The translations under genes were made by a program, and so were the position numbers. Positions 34,799-42,905 of a stretch of DNA of 64,000 nucleotides are shown in pieces. Under the pieces are notes generated by a model. It searched no databases and had not been told where the DNA came from. It saw only the letters and a program-made list of their open reading frames with translations. Positions within the stretch are counted from its first letter, which is position 1, and every line of letters starts with the position of its first letter. The stretch is from Harryflintia acetispora (GTDB lineage Bacteria; Bacillota; Clostridia; Oscillospirales; Ruminococcaceae): the NCBI GenBank assembly GCA_004340125.1, contig SLUK01000001.1, positions 62,001 through 126,000 of the forward strand, read 5' to 3'.

Positions 34799-35683
34799 TC
34801 ACACCTTCTCCTTCACATTTTTCCCAAGTAGGCCGGTGGGCTTTAAGAGCAGCACCACGATCAGGATGCCGAAGACCACCGCGTCGGTCAGGTTGGAGGA
34901 AATGTAGGATTTGGTCCAGCTCTCGGCCACGCCGAGTATGTACCCGCCGAGCATGGCGCCGGGGATCGAGCCGATCCCGCCGAGCACCGCCGCCACGAAG
35001 GCCTTGAGCCCCAGCAGGTTGCCCATCACCGGCTTTAACTGCGGATAGGTGTTGCAGTAGAGCACCGCGCCCACCGCCGCGAGCGCCGAGCCGACGGCGA
35101 AGGTGAAGGCGACGGTATGGTTGGTGTTGATCCCCATCAGCATGGCCGCGCCCGCGTCCTCGCTGGTGGCGCGCATGGCCTTGCCCATGCGGGACTTGTT
35201 GACCAGCAGGTGCAGCCCGATCATCATCAGCACCGAGACGACGATGTTGATGATGGTGGACGAGGCGATCTGCAGGCTCCCGATGGCGATGGGGGGGAAG
35301 GCGAACATCTGCGGCACGCTCTTGGCGTCCGAGCCGAAGATCAGCTGGAAGAGGTTTTGCAGGAAGATGCTTACCCCGATCGCGGTGATCAGCAGCGAGA
35401 TGCGCGGCGCGCCGTGATTGAGGAGCCGCCGGTAGGCGATCCGCTCGATGAGCACCCCGGCCAGCGCGCAGAAGAGCACCGACCCGATGACCGCCATCCA
35501 GAGGGGCAGCCCCATGGTTACCATCATCAGCAATACGACATAGCCGCCCACCATGATAATGTCGCCGTGGGCGAAGTTGATCAGCTTGACGATGCCATAC
35601 ACCATGCTGTATCCCAGGGCGATGAGCGCGTAGATGCTGCCGAGCCCCAGCCCGTTGAGCGTTTGCGTCATGAATACGTTCAT
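34799..35683 (-). CDS. livH: Branched-chain amino-acid ABC transporter permease LivH
   Basis: 294 aa from ATG 35683 (AAGGTG upstream). Starts MNVFMTQTLNGLGLGSIYALIALGYSMVYGI, the LivH N-terminus, and carries LLINAG-type core GLKAFVAAVLGGIGSIPGAMLGG. Four bp before livM. Confidence 0.94.
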   Translation of the reverse strand: MNVFMTQTLNGLGLGSIYALIALGYSMVYGIVKLINFAHGDIIMVGGYVVLLMMVTMGLPLWMAVIGSVLFCALAGVLIERIAYRRLLNHGAPRISLLITAIGVSIFLQNLFQLIFGSDAKSVPQMFAFPPIAIGSLQIASSTIINIVVSVLMMIGLHLLVNKSRMGKAMRATSEDAGAAMLMGINTNHTVAFTFAVGSALAAVGAVLYCNTYPQLKPVMGNLLGLKAFVAAVLGGIGSIPGAMLGGYILGVAESWTKSYISSNLTDAVVFGILIVVLLLKPTGLLGKNVKEKV

Positions 35684-35767
35684 ACTCGCACCTTCCATTT
35701 CCTAAGTTTCTCTCTGCAAAGAAAGGACAACCCCATTATAAACGATAAGTACCCTATAATGCAACAA

Positions 35768-35799
35768 CCGAAAAGAGGGGGCTGGCCCCCTCTTTTCGG
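35768..35799. terminator. Hairpin between livJ and livH
   Basis: A 13- to 15-bp stem CCGAAAAGAGGGGGC/GCCCCCTCTTTTCGG with a tiny loop and no T run. It may reduce downstream transcription or protect the livJ mRNA 3' end, consistent with higher expression of the binding protein. Confidence 0.6.
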
Positions 35800-35836
35800 C
35801 GTCGCGGACCGGCTATTAAAATTTAGGTCCTATTGG

Positions 35837-37072
35837 TTACATTTTGTAATTCTCGACGAACTTGTAAGCCCCGTCGGCCACGGTGGTGATGATCGCCTCG
35901 CGCACCGGGTTGTTGCTCTCGTCGAAGGTGGTGGTACCGGTCAGGCCCGCGTAGTTGGTCTCGCCCAGGGCGGCGATGATCGCGTCCGGATCGGTGGAGC
36001 CGGCCTTGTTGATGGCCGCGGCCATGATCTGCATGGCGTCGTAGCCGAGCACCGCGAACATGTTCGCCTCGAGGCCGTAGGTCTCCTTATAGGTCGCAAG
36101 GAAGGACTGCAGGTTCTCGTCGGTGCTCTCGGCGGAGTACTGGCTGCAGAAATAAACGTCCTTGAGCGCGTCCACGTTGGAAGCGTCGATCTTCTCGAGC
36201 ACGCCGTCCCAGCCGTCGGCGCCGAGCATTTTGCTGGTGAGCCCCAGGTTCTTGGCCTGCACCGCGATCAGCGCGACATCCTGGTAATAAACCGGGATCA
36301 TCAGCACGTCGGGATTCTTCTCCTTGATGGTGGTCAGCTGGGAGTTGAAGTCCGGGGTGCCGGTCTGGTAGCCTTCCTTGGCCACGATCTCGAGGCCGTT
36401 TTCCTTCGCATAGGCCTCGAAGGCGTCGGCGATGCCGGTGGAGTAGGGGTCGCCGTTGTCAAAGAGGATAGCGGCGGTCTTGGCACCGAGCTTGTTGATG
36501 GCGTAGCTGGCCATCAGCTGCCCCTGGAAGGGGTCGATGAAGCAGGCGCGGAAGACGTTCGGACGGCCCTGGGTGATCCCTTCGGCGGTGCCGGAGGCGG
36601 TGATCATCGGCAGGTTGTCGTCCAGCGCGCGCTGGGCGACCGCCTCGGTGGGCTTGCTGGTGACGTCGCCGACCAGCGCAACCACGCCGTCGTCGTTGAC
36701 CAGCTTGTTGTAGGCGTTGACCGCCTCGTTGGCGTCGCCCTTCTCGTCGTAGCAGATGTACTCGACCTGCTTGCCGAGCACGCCGCCCGCGGCGTTGATG
36801 TCCGCGACAGCCAGCTTGACCGCGTTGTCCACCGCGGTGCCGTACTGGGACACGTCGCCGGTCAGGGGCGCAAGGCCGCCGATCTTGATGGTCTCGCCGT
36901 CCGCGGTGGGAGCGGCGTCATCCTCCTCGGGGGGCTCCTCGGGCGCCGCGGCGTCCTCGGACGAAGCGGGCTCCCCACCCGGGGCGCTGCTCTCGGTCGA
37001 AGAGCTGGAGGAGCAGGCGCTCATCGAAACGAGCATGGCCGCCGCCAGCAAAGTAGCTAACATTCTTTTCAT
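35837..37072 (-). CDS. livJ: Branched-chain amino-acid ABC transporter substrate-binding lipoprotein
   Basis: 411 aa. Lipoprotein signal with lipobox SMSAC, an acidic Glu/Ala/Pro linker (about 22-58), then a LivJ-type periplasmic-binding fold: IKIGGLAPLTGDVSQYGTAVDNAVKLAV and YDEKGDANEAVNAYNKLV. It binds Leu/Ile/Val or related amino acids outside the cell. AGGAGG lies before the start; the promoter is at 37183-37211. Confidence 0.94.
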   Translation of the reverse strand: MKRMLATLLAAAMLVSMSACSSSSSTESSAPGGEPASSEDAAAPEEPPEEDDAAPTADGETIKIGGLAPLTGDVSQYGTAVDNAVKLAVADINAAGGVLGKQVEYICYDEKGDANEAVNAYNKLVNDDGVVALVGDVTSKPTEAVAQRALDDNLPMITASGTAEGITQGRPNVFRACFIDPFQGQLMASYAINKLGAKTAAILFDNGDPYSTGIADAFEAYAKENGLEIVAKEGYQTGTPDFNSQLTTIKEKNPDVLMIPVYYQDVALIAVQAKNLGLTSKMLGADGWDGVLEKIDASNVDALKDVYFCSQYSAESTDENLQSFLATYKETYGLEANMFAVLGYDAMQIMAAAINKAGSTDPDAIIAALGETNYAGLTGTTTFDESNNPVREAIITTVADGAYKFVENYKM

Positions 37073-37384
37073 GAATTCGTACCTCCTGTTTGTAGCTTTT
37101 ACTCTGGATCAATTCCTGTTTGAAAGCATACCGTCATATCCTGGGGCCGCTTTAGCACAGTACAGCCCTGAATATACCCTTCATTATAGTGCAATTTTCA
37201 CAAGAACGCAATGTGATTTTTGACAGAAGATAGGGACAAATTTTGAACGGTTTTTAGACATTCACATAAATTTTACAAATTCTCCCCTAGCTTTTCCCTT
37301 TTTCGGCCGCCAGAATCCGGCAGCCGTGCTTTTTAAGGGCAGATGTGGTATCATAGAAACAAAGTCAAAAAGGAGTGATTGTCC
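37073..37384. promoter_or_regulatory. Divergent region livJ/deoD with livJ promoter at 37183-37211
   Basis: Minus strand TTGCGT (37211-37206), 17 bp, TATAAT (37188-37183) forms the livJ promoter, leaving a leader of about 105 nt. No known riboswitch is recognised in it. On the + strand a TATCAT box near 37348 may serve deoD. Confidence 0.6.
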
Positions 37385-38101
37385 ATGCCGACCCCTCACA
37401 ACAGCGCCGAAAACGGAATGATCGCCAAAACGGTCCTGATGCCCGGCGACCCGCTGCGCGCGAAGTACATCGCCGAAACCTACCTGGAAAACCCGGTGCT
37501 CTTCAGCTCGGTGCGCGGGATGCTCGGCTACACCGGCTCCTACCGCGGGCGCACCCTGTCGGTGATGGGCTCGGGGATGGGGATGCCGAGCATCGGGATC
37601 TATTCCTACGAGCTCTACAGCCAGTATGGGGTGGAGAACATCATCCGCATCGGAAGCGCCGGCTCCTACTGCGAGGAAGCCAGGATTTACGACGTGGTCC
37701 TCGCCACCGCCGCCTTCAGCGAGTCCTCCTTCGCCCGGGTGCAAAGCGGCTATCAGGAGCCCTTCACCTACCCCGACAAGGGGCTCTGCGAGCGGCTGCG
37801 CCAGAGCGCCGGGCATCTCGGGATCCCCCTGATCGAGGGCGTGGTGCATTCGAGCGACGTCTTCTACCGGGAGGACAGGACCCCCTATTATCAGCGCCTG
37901 CACGACGAGCAGGGCTGTCTTTGCGTCGAGATGGAGTCCTTCGCCCTCTTCCACAACGCTTCGGTGCTCCACAAAAACGCCGCCTGTCTTTTGACCATCT
38001 CGGACTCCTTCGTCTCCCACGAGGAGACCAGCGCCGAGGAGCGGCAGACCTCGTTCACCGCGATGATGCAGGTCGCCCTCGAAGCCGTGGAGGAAAACTG
38101 A
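37385..38101 (+). CDS. deoD: Purine-nucleoside phosphorylase, DeoD type
   Basis: 238 aa from ATG 37385 (AAGGAG upstream). MPGDPLRAKYIAE, then VMGSGMGMPSIGIYSYEL, IIRIGSAGSY and VEMESFALF are DeoD signatures; the Ser/Asp near the end (TISDSFVSHEE) fits the purine-binding loop. It splits purine nucleosides with phosphate, giving base and ribose-1-phosphate. The stop overlaps the cytidine deaminase start (TGATG), so the two act as a nucleoside salvage pair. Confidence 0.94.
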   Translation: MPTPHNSAENGMIAKTVLMPGDPLRAKYIAETYLENPVLFSSVRGMLGYTGSYRGRTLSVMGSGMGMPSIGIYSYELYSQYGVENIIRIGSAGSYCEEARIYDVVLATAAFSESSFARVQSGYQEPFTYPDKGLCERLRQSAGHLGIPLIEGVVHSSDVFYREDRTPYYQRLHDEQGCLCVEMESFALFHNASVLHKNAACLLTISDSFVSHEETSAEERQTSFTAMMQVALEAVEEN

Positions 38102-38508
38102 TGGACCCGCGCGAATTGATCCTCTCGGCCATCGCGGCCCGGGAATATTCCTACTGCCCTTATTCCGGCTTTGCGGTGGGGGCCGCCCTGCTGGGCGAAA
38201 GCGGGAAAATCTACGGCGGCTGCAACATCGAAAGCTGCAGCTACTCGCCCACCAACTGCGCCGAACGCACCGCCCTGTATAAGGCCGTGAGCGAGGGGGA
38301 GCGCCGCTTTCTGGCGCTGGCGGTGGTGGGCGGCAAACAGCGCGGCGCGCTGCAGGAGACCGCGCCCTGCGGGGTCTGCCGGCAGATGCTCTATGAATTC
38401 TGCCCGCCCGGCATGCCGGTCTTTCTCGCCGTCAGCGAAACGGACTATACGAAAACGACCCTCGGGGAACTGCTTCCCCGAGGGTTCGCCCCCGACATGC
38501 TCGATTAA
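38101..38508 (+). CDS. cdd: Cytidine deaminase
   Basis: 135 aa from ATG 38101. Homotetrameric short-type cytidine deaminase: YCPYSGFAVGAAL, the catalytic NCAERTAL with Zn-binding Cys and proton-shuttle Glu, and PCGVCRQML supplying two more zinc cysteines. It converts cytidine/deoxycytidine to uridine forms. A perfect hairpin at 38459-38484 lies within its last codons. The stop overlaps that of the convergent VIT gene. Confidence 0.95.
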   Translation: MDPRELILSAIAAREYSYCPYSGFAVGAALLGESGKIYGGCNIESCSYSPTNCAERTALYKAVSEGERRFLALAVVGGKQRGALQETAPCGVCRQMLYEFCPPGMPVFLAVSETDYTKTTLGELLPRGFAPDMLD

Positions 38509-39386
38509 CCGATGTCGATCCCCAAAAACTGCTTGACCAGGATACCGATCACGAACGAGATGGCCGCGACCGAGAGGCTGATCAGCGCCATCTCGCCGAA
38601 GCGGCGCAGGAAGGGCTGCCCCTTGGCCACCGAGATATAGTAGTTGAAGAACAGGATGATCAGGATCACCGCGGCGAGCATGGTGATCAGCGCCGGGACA
38701 TAGAGGCTCACCGGGAAGAGCAGGTAGGGCAGCACCAGGATGGCCACCGTGATCAGGTAGGCGACCCCGGTGTAAAGGCTGGATTTCAGGGCGTTCGGGT
38801 TGCCGTCGCTGCGCTCGGCCAGGTAGTTGGAGGCCGCCATCGACAGGGTGGCCGACACGCCGGTGATGATCCCGGACAGGGCGACCAGGCGGGTATTCAT
38901 CATGGCGAAGGTCATGCCCGCGATGGTGCCGGTCAGCTCCACAAGGGCATCATTGAGCCCGAGGACCATCGCCCCCACATATTGCAGCCGCTCCTCGTCG
39001 AGCATATTGATGAGCTCCTTCTCGTGCGCGTGCTCCTCGAGCGCCATGCGCGCCGCCTCGGGCACCTCGCGGCTCAGCCGGTCGTATTCGGCGCCGCTGA
39101 GCTCCTCGTCCTTCTGGATGAGCTTGAGCACAAAGGTAAAGCCCATGATGACGCTCACCAGTTTGTACCAGAAAAGTTTGAGCGCACTGTGCCGGACCGT
39201 CTTTTTGGTATAGCGCTGCCAGACCGCCGCGTGCTCGGTCTCCTCGGCGCTCATCCGCTCGAGGATGGCCCTGTTTTTGGGGTCCTTCTCCCGCTTTGCC
39301 ATCGCGCGGTAGATGAGGCTGCCGGTCACCTCGTCGCGCTGGGCACGCTCGAGCTGCGAAAGGGTTGCCGCTGATAGGTTCTCCAT
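38505..39386 (-). CDS. Ferritin-like/VIT1 (CCC1) family membrane protein
   Basis: 293 aa from ATG 39386 (GAGGAGG). The N-terminal ~135 residues form a rubrerythrin-like helical domain with paired carboxylate motifs (RDEVTGSLIYR; EETEH; EEHAHEKEL), then a VIT1/CCC1 transporter domain with GLNDALVELTGTIAG and SMAASNYLAERSDG. Such fusions (MbfA-like) export or sequester iron or manganese. The substrate is not provable here. Confidence 0.88.
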   Translation of the reverse strand: MENLSAATLSQLERAQRDEVTGSLIYRAMAKREKDPKNRAILERMSAEETEHAAVWQRYTKKTVRHSALKLFWYKLVSVIMGFTFVLKLIQKDEELSGAEYDRLSREVPEAARMALEEHAHEKELINMLDEERLQYVGAMVLGLNDALVELTGTIAGMTFAMMNTRLVALSGIITGVSATLSMAASNYLAERSDGNPNALKSSLYTGVAYLITVAILVLPYLLFPVSLYVPALITMLAAVILIILFFNYYISVAKGQPFLRRFGEMALISLSVAAISFVIGILVKQFLGIDIG

Positions 39387-39481
39387 TGTAATTCCTCCTC
39401 TTTGCCGATAACTGTTTTTATTATAGCACATTACCCTGGCAATTGGCCATGATAGACGCCCATACGGAAAGGATGATGAAA

Positions 39482-39916
39482 GTGATCCGAAAAGCCGAGG
39501 CACGCGACCTTGCTGCCGTCTTGGAGCTGGCGGCGCTGCTCTGGCCCGGGCACTCCGGAGAGGAGCTGGCCGAAGAGTTCGGGGAGCTGATCTCAGACCC
39601 GAAAGCAGCCGTCTTCCTCGCCTTCCTGGCGGGGCAAGCCGTGGGCTTTGCCCAGTGCCAGCTGCGGCAGGACTATGTCGAGGGGACCGACAGCAGCCCG
39701 GTGGGCTACCTCGAGGGCATTTACGTGCGCGAGGCCTGCCGCGGCCAGGGGCTTGCGCGCGAGCTGGTGAGGCATTGCGAGGACTTCGCGCGCGCCCAGG
39801 GCTGCCGCCAGTTCGCCAGCGACTGCACGCTGTCCAATACGCAGAGTCTGCGCTTTCATCTGGCGACTGGCTTTCGCGAGGCGGGCCGGATCATCTGTTT
39901 TGTCAAGGAGCTGTGA
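39482..39916 (+). CDS. AAC(6')-type aminoglycoside N-acetyltransferase homolog
   Basis: 144 aa from GTG 39482, which has GGAAAGG at good spacing and gives the usual family length; ATGs at 39473 and 39476 are too close to that site. GNAT fold with ELAALLWP near the start, VGYLEGIYVREACRGQGLARELV as the acetyl-CoA loop, and CRQFASDCTLSNTQSLRFHLATGF as in chromosomal AAC(6')-I enzymes. Aminoglycoside activity is inferred by family only; anaerobes resist these drugs anyway, so the natural substrate may differ. Confidence 0.8.
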   Translation: MIRKAEARDLAAVLELAALLWPGHSGEELAEEFGELISDPKAAVFLAFLAGQAVGFAQCQLRQDYVEGTDSSPVGYLEGIYVREACRGQGLARELVRHCEDFARAQGCRQFASDCTLSNTQSLRFHLATGFREAGRIICFVKEL

Positions 39917-39936
39917 AGCCGAACGGAAGCACAAAG

Positions 39937-39965
39937 AATGAGGCCGCCCGATGGGCGGCCTCATT
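39937..39965. terminator. Terminator between acetyltransferase and zinc-ribbon genes
   Basis: AATGAGGCCGCCC pairs with GGGCGGCCTCATT around GAT; moderately T-rich flanks on both strands. Confidence 0.8.
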
Positions 39966-39977
39966 CTATTTACAATC

Positions 39978-40250
39978 TTATTGATTGTTCATCTTGGCGA
40001 AGCACTCGCTGCAGTAGACCGGACGGTCCTCACGGGGCTTGAAGGGAACCTTCGCCTCGCCGCCGCAGCCGGCGCAGGTGGCGGTGAACATCTCTCTCTC
40101 ACGCTTGCTGTTCTTGCGGGCATCGCGGCAGGCTTTGCAGCGCTGGGGCTCGTTCTCGAAGCCTCTCTCCGCATAGAACTCCTGCTCCCCGGCGGTGAAC
40201 ACGAACTCGGAGCCACACTCTTTGCATACTAAGGTCTTGTCTTCGTACAT
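39978..40250 (-). CDS. Small zinc-ribbon protein
   Basis: 90 aa from ATG 40250 (GAGGT upstream). Four CxxC pairs (CKECG, CKACR, CAGCG, CSECF) give two zinc ribbons, with EFVFTAGEQEFYAERGF between, as in a conserved bacterial zinc-ribbon family often seen near cold-shock or RNA genes. Function unknown; nucleic-acid binding is plausible. The frame extends to a GTG at 40286. Confidence 0.85.
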   Translation of the reverse strand: MYEDKTLVCKECGSEFVFTAGEQEFYAERGFENEPQRCKACRDARKNSKREREMFTATCAGCGGEAKVPFKPREDRPVYCSECFAKMNNQ

Positions 40251-40387
40251 TTTCTTTACCTCACTTAGATCGATTGGATTTGCCACTCCTAGTCCGTATT
40301 GCCATTGTGGAACAATTGCTCTGCGTCAGGTAGGGCACTTACTATCAGAAGCCTTTCGGCCGCCAACTGAATTGGGTCAGGCGCGGT

Positions 40388-40987
40388 CTAACGGAACTGG
40401 GTCCATACCGCCCTTAGCTTTCGTCTCACTCGTTGCAACGCATTGTCTACCGATTTTTGCGGGATCCCGAAATGCGCCGCAATTTGCGCGTAGGAGCAGC
40501 CGCGAAGATAGAGCCTTAATGCTTCGTTCTCAAATGCTGACAAAAGGGATGTGATCTCTCTTCCCCGGTGGCGCATCTCCTCGTTTTCGATGAGCACCTC
40601 CTCGGGAAGAGGGGCGCTTTGGGCCGTTAGGCCCTCCTGCTCATCCAGCGGCAGGCTGCCGACGTTCGCACGGCGCTTGCTGGCGTTCATCGCGCCCAGG
40701 GCGGAGAGCATTTTCGAGACGATACACCGTTTGGAGTAGAGATGAAAGGGTACTTGTTTTTGCGGGTCGAACCGGCGGGTCGCCTCGATAAGCCCGAGCA
40801 TACCCTCCTGCGCCAGGTCCTCCGGCTCGATGGCCGGACCGGCGTATCGTCCCGCCAGGGAGCGGCAGACCGGAATATACCGGCTGCACAGGCAGCCGAA
40901 CGCTTGCTCGTCCCCGCCGTGGATCAGGCGGATCAATTCTTCATCGGAATATGAGACATACTCCGCAAACTCGGAACTACCGTTCAT
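40388..40987 (-). CDS. SigH-like RNA polymerase sigma factor
   Basis: 199 aa from ATG 40987 (GAGGG). Region 2: EPEDLAQEGMLGLIEATRRFDPQ; region 4: ALRLYLRGCSYAQIAAHFGIPQKSVDNALQRVRRKL, matching SigH (sigma-30), which has SYQEIS...KSIDNALQRVKRKL. In spore formers SigH drives entry into sporulation and stationary phase. This locus lacks the rlmB/secE neighbours of classical sigH, so it may be a paralog. A good promoter sits at 41021-41049. Confidence 0.85.
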   Translation of the reverse strand: MNGSSEFAEYVSYSDEELIRLIHGGDEQAFGCLCSRYIPVCRSLAGRYAGPAIEPEDLAQEGMLGLIEATRRFDPQKQVPFHLYSKRCIVSKMLSALGAMNASKRRANVGSLPLDEQEGLTAQSAPLPEEVLIENEEMRHRGREITSLLSAFENEALRLYLRGCSYAQIAAHFGIPQKSVDNALQRVRRKLRAVWTQFR

Positions 40988-41020
40988 GCCAACCCTCAAA
41001 CTACCCGTTGATACCCTCAT

Positions 41021-41049
41021 ATCATATAGTAAAAATGTTCCGTTGTCAA
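41021..41049 (-). promoter_or_regulatory. Promoter of SigH-like gene
   Basis: Minus strand TTGACA (41049-41044), 17 bp, TATGAT (41026-41021). Confidence 0.75.
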
Positions 41050-41113
41050 TCATTTTCCAAAACTTTGTCCCCTAAATATCGCCGAAAACATGCGGTTTGC
41101 CCGCCAAAGGAAA

Positions 41114-41139
41114 CCGGGCCACCATATCTGGTGGCCCGG
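41114..41139 (-). terminator. Terminator of MATE gene
   Basis: CCGGGCCACCA pairs with TGGTGGCCCGG; short T-containing flank on the minus strand. Confidence 0.75.
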
Positions 41140-41177
41140 ATACGTTTTTATGCCTTTTTACCACAAGGGAAATCCCG

Positions 41178-42527
41178 TCAGCGGGTGACGTCCCGCAGCC
41201 ATTTGTCGCCGCTGAGCCTCCACAAGGCGATCCCGCACTTGAAAATTTCATCGCATTTGAGCGCCAGGAAGACGATCCAGGCGGGCAGGTGGAAGACCAG
41301 CCCCAGCAGCGAGCCGATGGGCGCGGACAGGGTCCACAGGAAGATGACGTCCGCCACCATGACGAACTTCCCGTCCCCGCCGCCGCGCAGGATCCCCATC
41401 ATGCTGGTGGATGCGAAGGACTGGAAGAAGACGATGATCGCCATCGAGAACATGATCTGCATGGCGATTTCTTTGGTCTCGTCGCTGACGCTGTAGAGCG
41501 AGACCACGAAGGGCCGCGCCAGGATGGTGACGGCACAGGCGCAGGCGCCCAGCACGACGCTCAGCGCCATGAACTTGTGCGCGCGCTGGCGGGTCAGCTC
41601 GAGGTCGCCCATCCCGGCGGTGTTCCCGGTGATAACCGCCGCCGAGGAGCTCACGCCGAAGATGACCACCGTCACCAGGTTGTTGAGCACGGTGGAAATG
41701 CTGTTGGCGGCGACGTATATCGTGCCCATCCGGCCCACGATGACCGCGATGAGAGACGCGCCGCAGCTCCAGAGGATCTCGTTGCACATCACCGGCATAA
41801 CGTAGCTTTTAAAATCGGGCAGCAGGCTCTTATCAAAGCTGAGCAGCTCGCGCGGCTTGAGCCTCAGCTTCTTTTCAAACCCGAAGAGGTACACCACGGC
41901 GACCACCATCTCGCAGAAGCGGGCGATCGAGGTCGCGATCGCGGCGCCGGCCACACCCAGGCGCGGGGCGCCGAGGTTGCCGAAGATGAAGACCCAGTTG
42001 AAGAAGACGTTGACCACCAGCGAGGTGGTGTAGACCACGATCGAGATGCGCACCGTCTGCAGCGCGCGCAGCATCATGGTCGTGGGACAGGCAATGGCGT
42101 AGAAGAAGAAGGAAACGCCGACGATCCGCAGATATTTGCTTCCCTCCAGGATGACCGCCGGGTCCTCGGTAAAGATCGAAAGCAGGAACTCCGGCGCAAA
42201 CCACGCCATGCAGGCAAAGATCAGCGCGAGGAAGAAGTCGATCTTATAGGTGATCGCAAAAATCCTTTTGATGGTCTTGGTATCGCCCTTGCCCCAGTAC
42301 TGGGCGATCAGAATATTCGCCCCGTTGGCCAGGCCGAAGTTGGTGATCATGAAGATGAAGAACACCTGGTTCCCCAGCGCCGAAGCGGAGATGGCCACCT
42401 CCCCCAGCCTTCCGAGCATCAGGGTGTCCATCATTCCCACCAGGAAGGTGATCAGGTTCTGTAGTGCCAGCGGCAGTGCGATTTTGAGAATCAGTTTGAA
42501 AAATTCCTTGTCCTTTCCTTTCGCCAT
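41178..42527 (-). CDS. MATE family efflux transporter
   Basis: 449 aa, twelve predicted helices in two similar halves. LPLALQNLITFLVGMMDTLMLGRLGEVAISA at the start is the MATE signature (NorM/DinF fold). It exports cationic compounds using Na+ or H+. A promoter (TTGACT-18-TACAAT) is at 42595-42624, leaving a leader of about 65 nt. The substrate cannot be told. Confidence 0.93.
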   Translation of the reverse strand: MAKGKDKEFFKLILKIALPLALQNLITFLVGMMDTLMLGRLGEVAISASALGNQVFFIFMITNFGLANGANILIAQYWGKGDTKTIKRIFAITYKIDFFLALIFACMAWFAPEFLLSIFTEDPAVILEGSKYLRIVGVSFFFYAIACPTTMMLRALQTVRISIVVYTTSLVVNVFFNWVFIFGNLGAPRLGVAGAAIATSIARFCEMVVAVVYLFGFEKKLRLKPRELLSFDKSLLPDFKSYVMPVMCNEILWSCGASLIAVIVGRMGTIYVAANSISTVLNNLVTVVIFGVSSSAAVITGNTAGMGDLELTRQRAHKFMALSVVLGACACAVTILARPFVVSLYSVSDETKEIAMQIMFSMAIIVFFQSFASTSMMGILRGGGDGKFVMVADVIFLWTLSAPIGSLLGLVFHLPAWIVFLALKCDEIFKCGIALWRLSGDKWLRDVTR

Positions 42528-42594
42528 ATACGCCTCCCCTTTCTTACCTTATTATATAAGCCCGCCTTAACGGGATTTTAACAGTACGGATTCC

Positions 42595-42624
42595 ATTGTA
42601 TCCGCTGCCACGGGGGAAAGTCAA
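42595..42624 (-). promoter_or_regulatory. Promoter of MATE gene
   Basis: Minus strand TTGACT (42624-42619), 18 bp, TACAAT (42600-42595). Confidence 0.65.
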
Positions 42625-42677
42625 GGGGGGAAAATAAATTTTCTTTAGCGTTTTAATGGGAGAAATCAAAAAGCAAC

Positions 42678-42769
42678 AAAAAAAGACCTATAGCAATCCC
42701 AGCTACCGGTCCTCTGTGCGCAAAAATCCATGGTTATTTTCTGGTTGGGGGTTGTTTCTCCGTCCCTTT
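42678..42769 (-). ncRNA. Candidate ~90-nt small RNA, divergent from GLUG gene (locus 2)
   Basis: The minus-strand promoter TTGCAG-17-TATAAT (42804-42776) would start RNA near 42769. A hairpin at 42685-42709 (GACCTATAGC with GCTACCGGTC, two mismatches) followed by TTTTTTT ends it near 42678. Layout and terminator core (GACCnnTAGC...GCTAnnGGTC) match locus 1 at 6.0 kb. Inferred, no direct evidence of expression. Confidence 0.42.
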
Positions 42770-42775
42770 ACTCCA

Positions 42776-42804
42776 ATTATATCCTGTTTTTCCGCTTTCT
42801 GCAA
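42776..42804 (-). promoter_or_regulatory. Minus-strand promoter of locus-2 small RNA
   Basis: TTGCAG (42804-42799), 17-bp spacer, TATAAT (42781-42776), embedded in the same AGGATATAATTGG context as at 6.1 kb. Confidence 0.6.
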
Positions 42805-42905
42805 GCAAAACCGGCCAAAAAACCGCGCCACCCCCGGAAGCCGTGACCCCCAGTTGGGATTACTAACGGTCTTTTGTACGCATGATCCCGAGGAGGATAA
42901 GGCAG

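Noticed and set aside
35117..37060. 647-codon open frame opposite livJ/livH
   Set aside because: Antisense shadow; crosses two well-supported liv genes and their intergenic hairpin, with no family resemblance.
37073..37182. Possible riboswitch in the ~105-nt livJ leader
   Set aside because: No conserved aptamer sequence or convincing terminator/antiterminator pair was visible.
40388..41053. Start of the SigH-like gene at 41053 or 41020
   Set aside because: The upstream stretch overlaps the promoter (-10 at 41021-41026) and lacks a ribosome site; 40987 is preferred.
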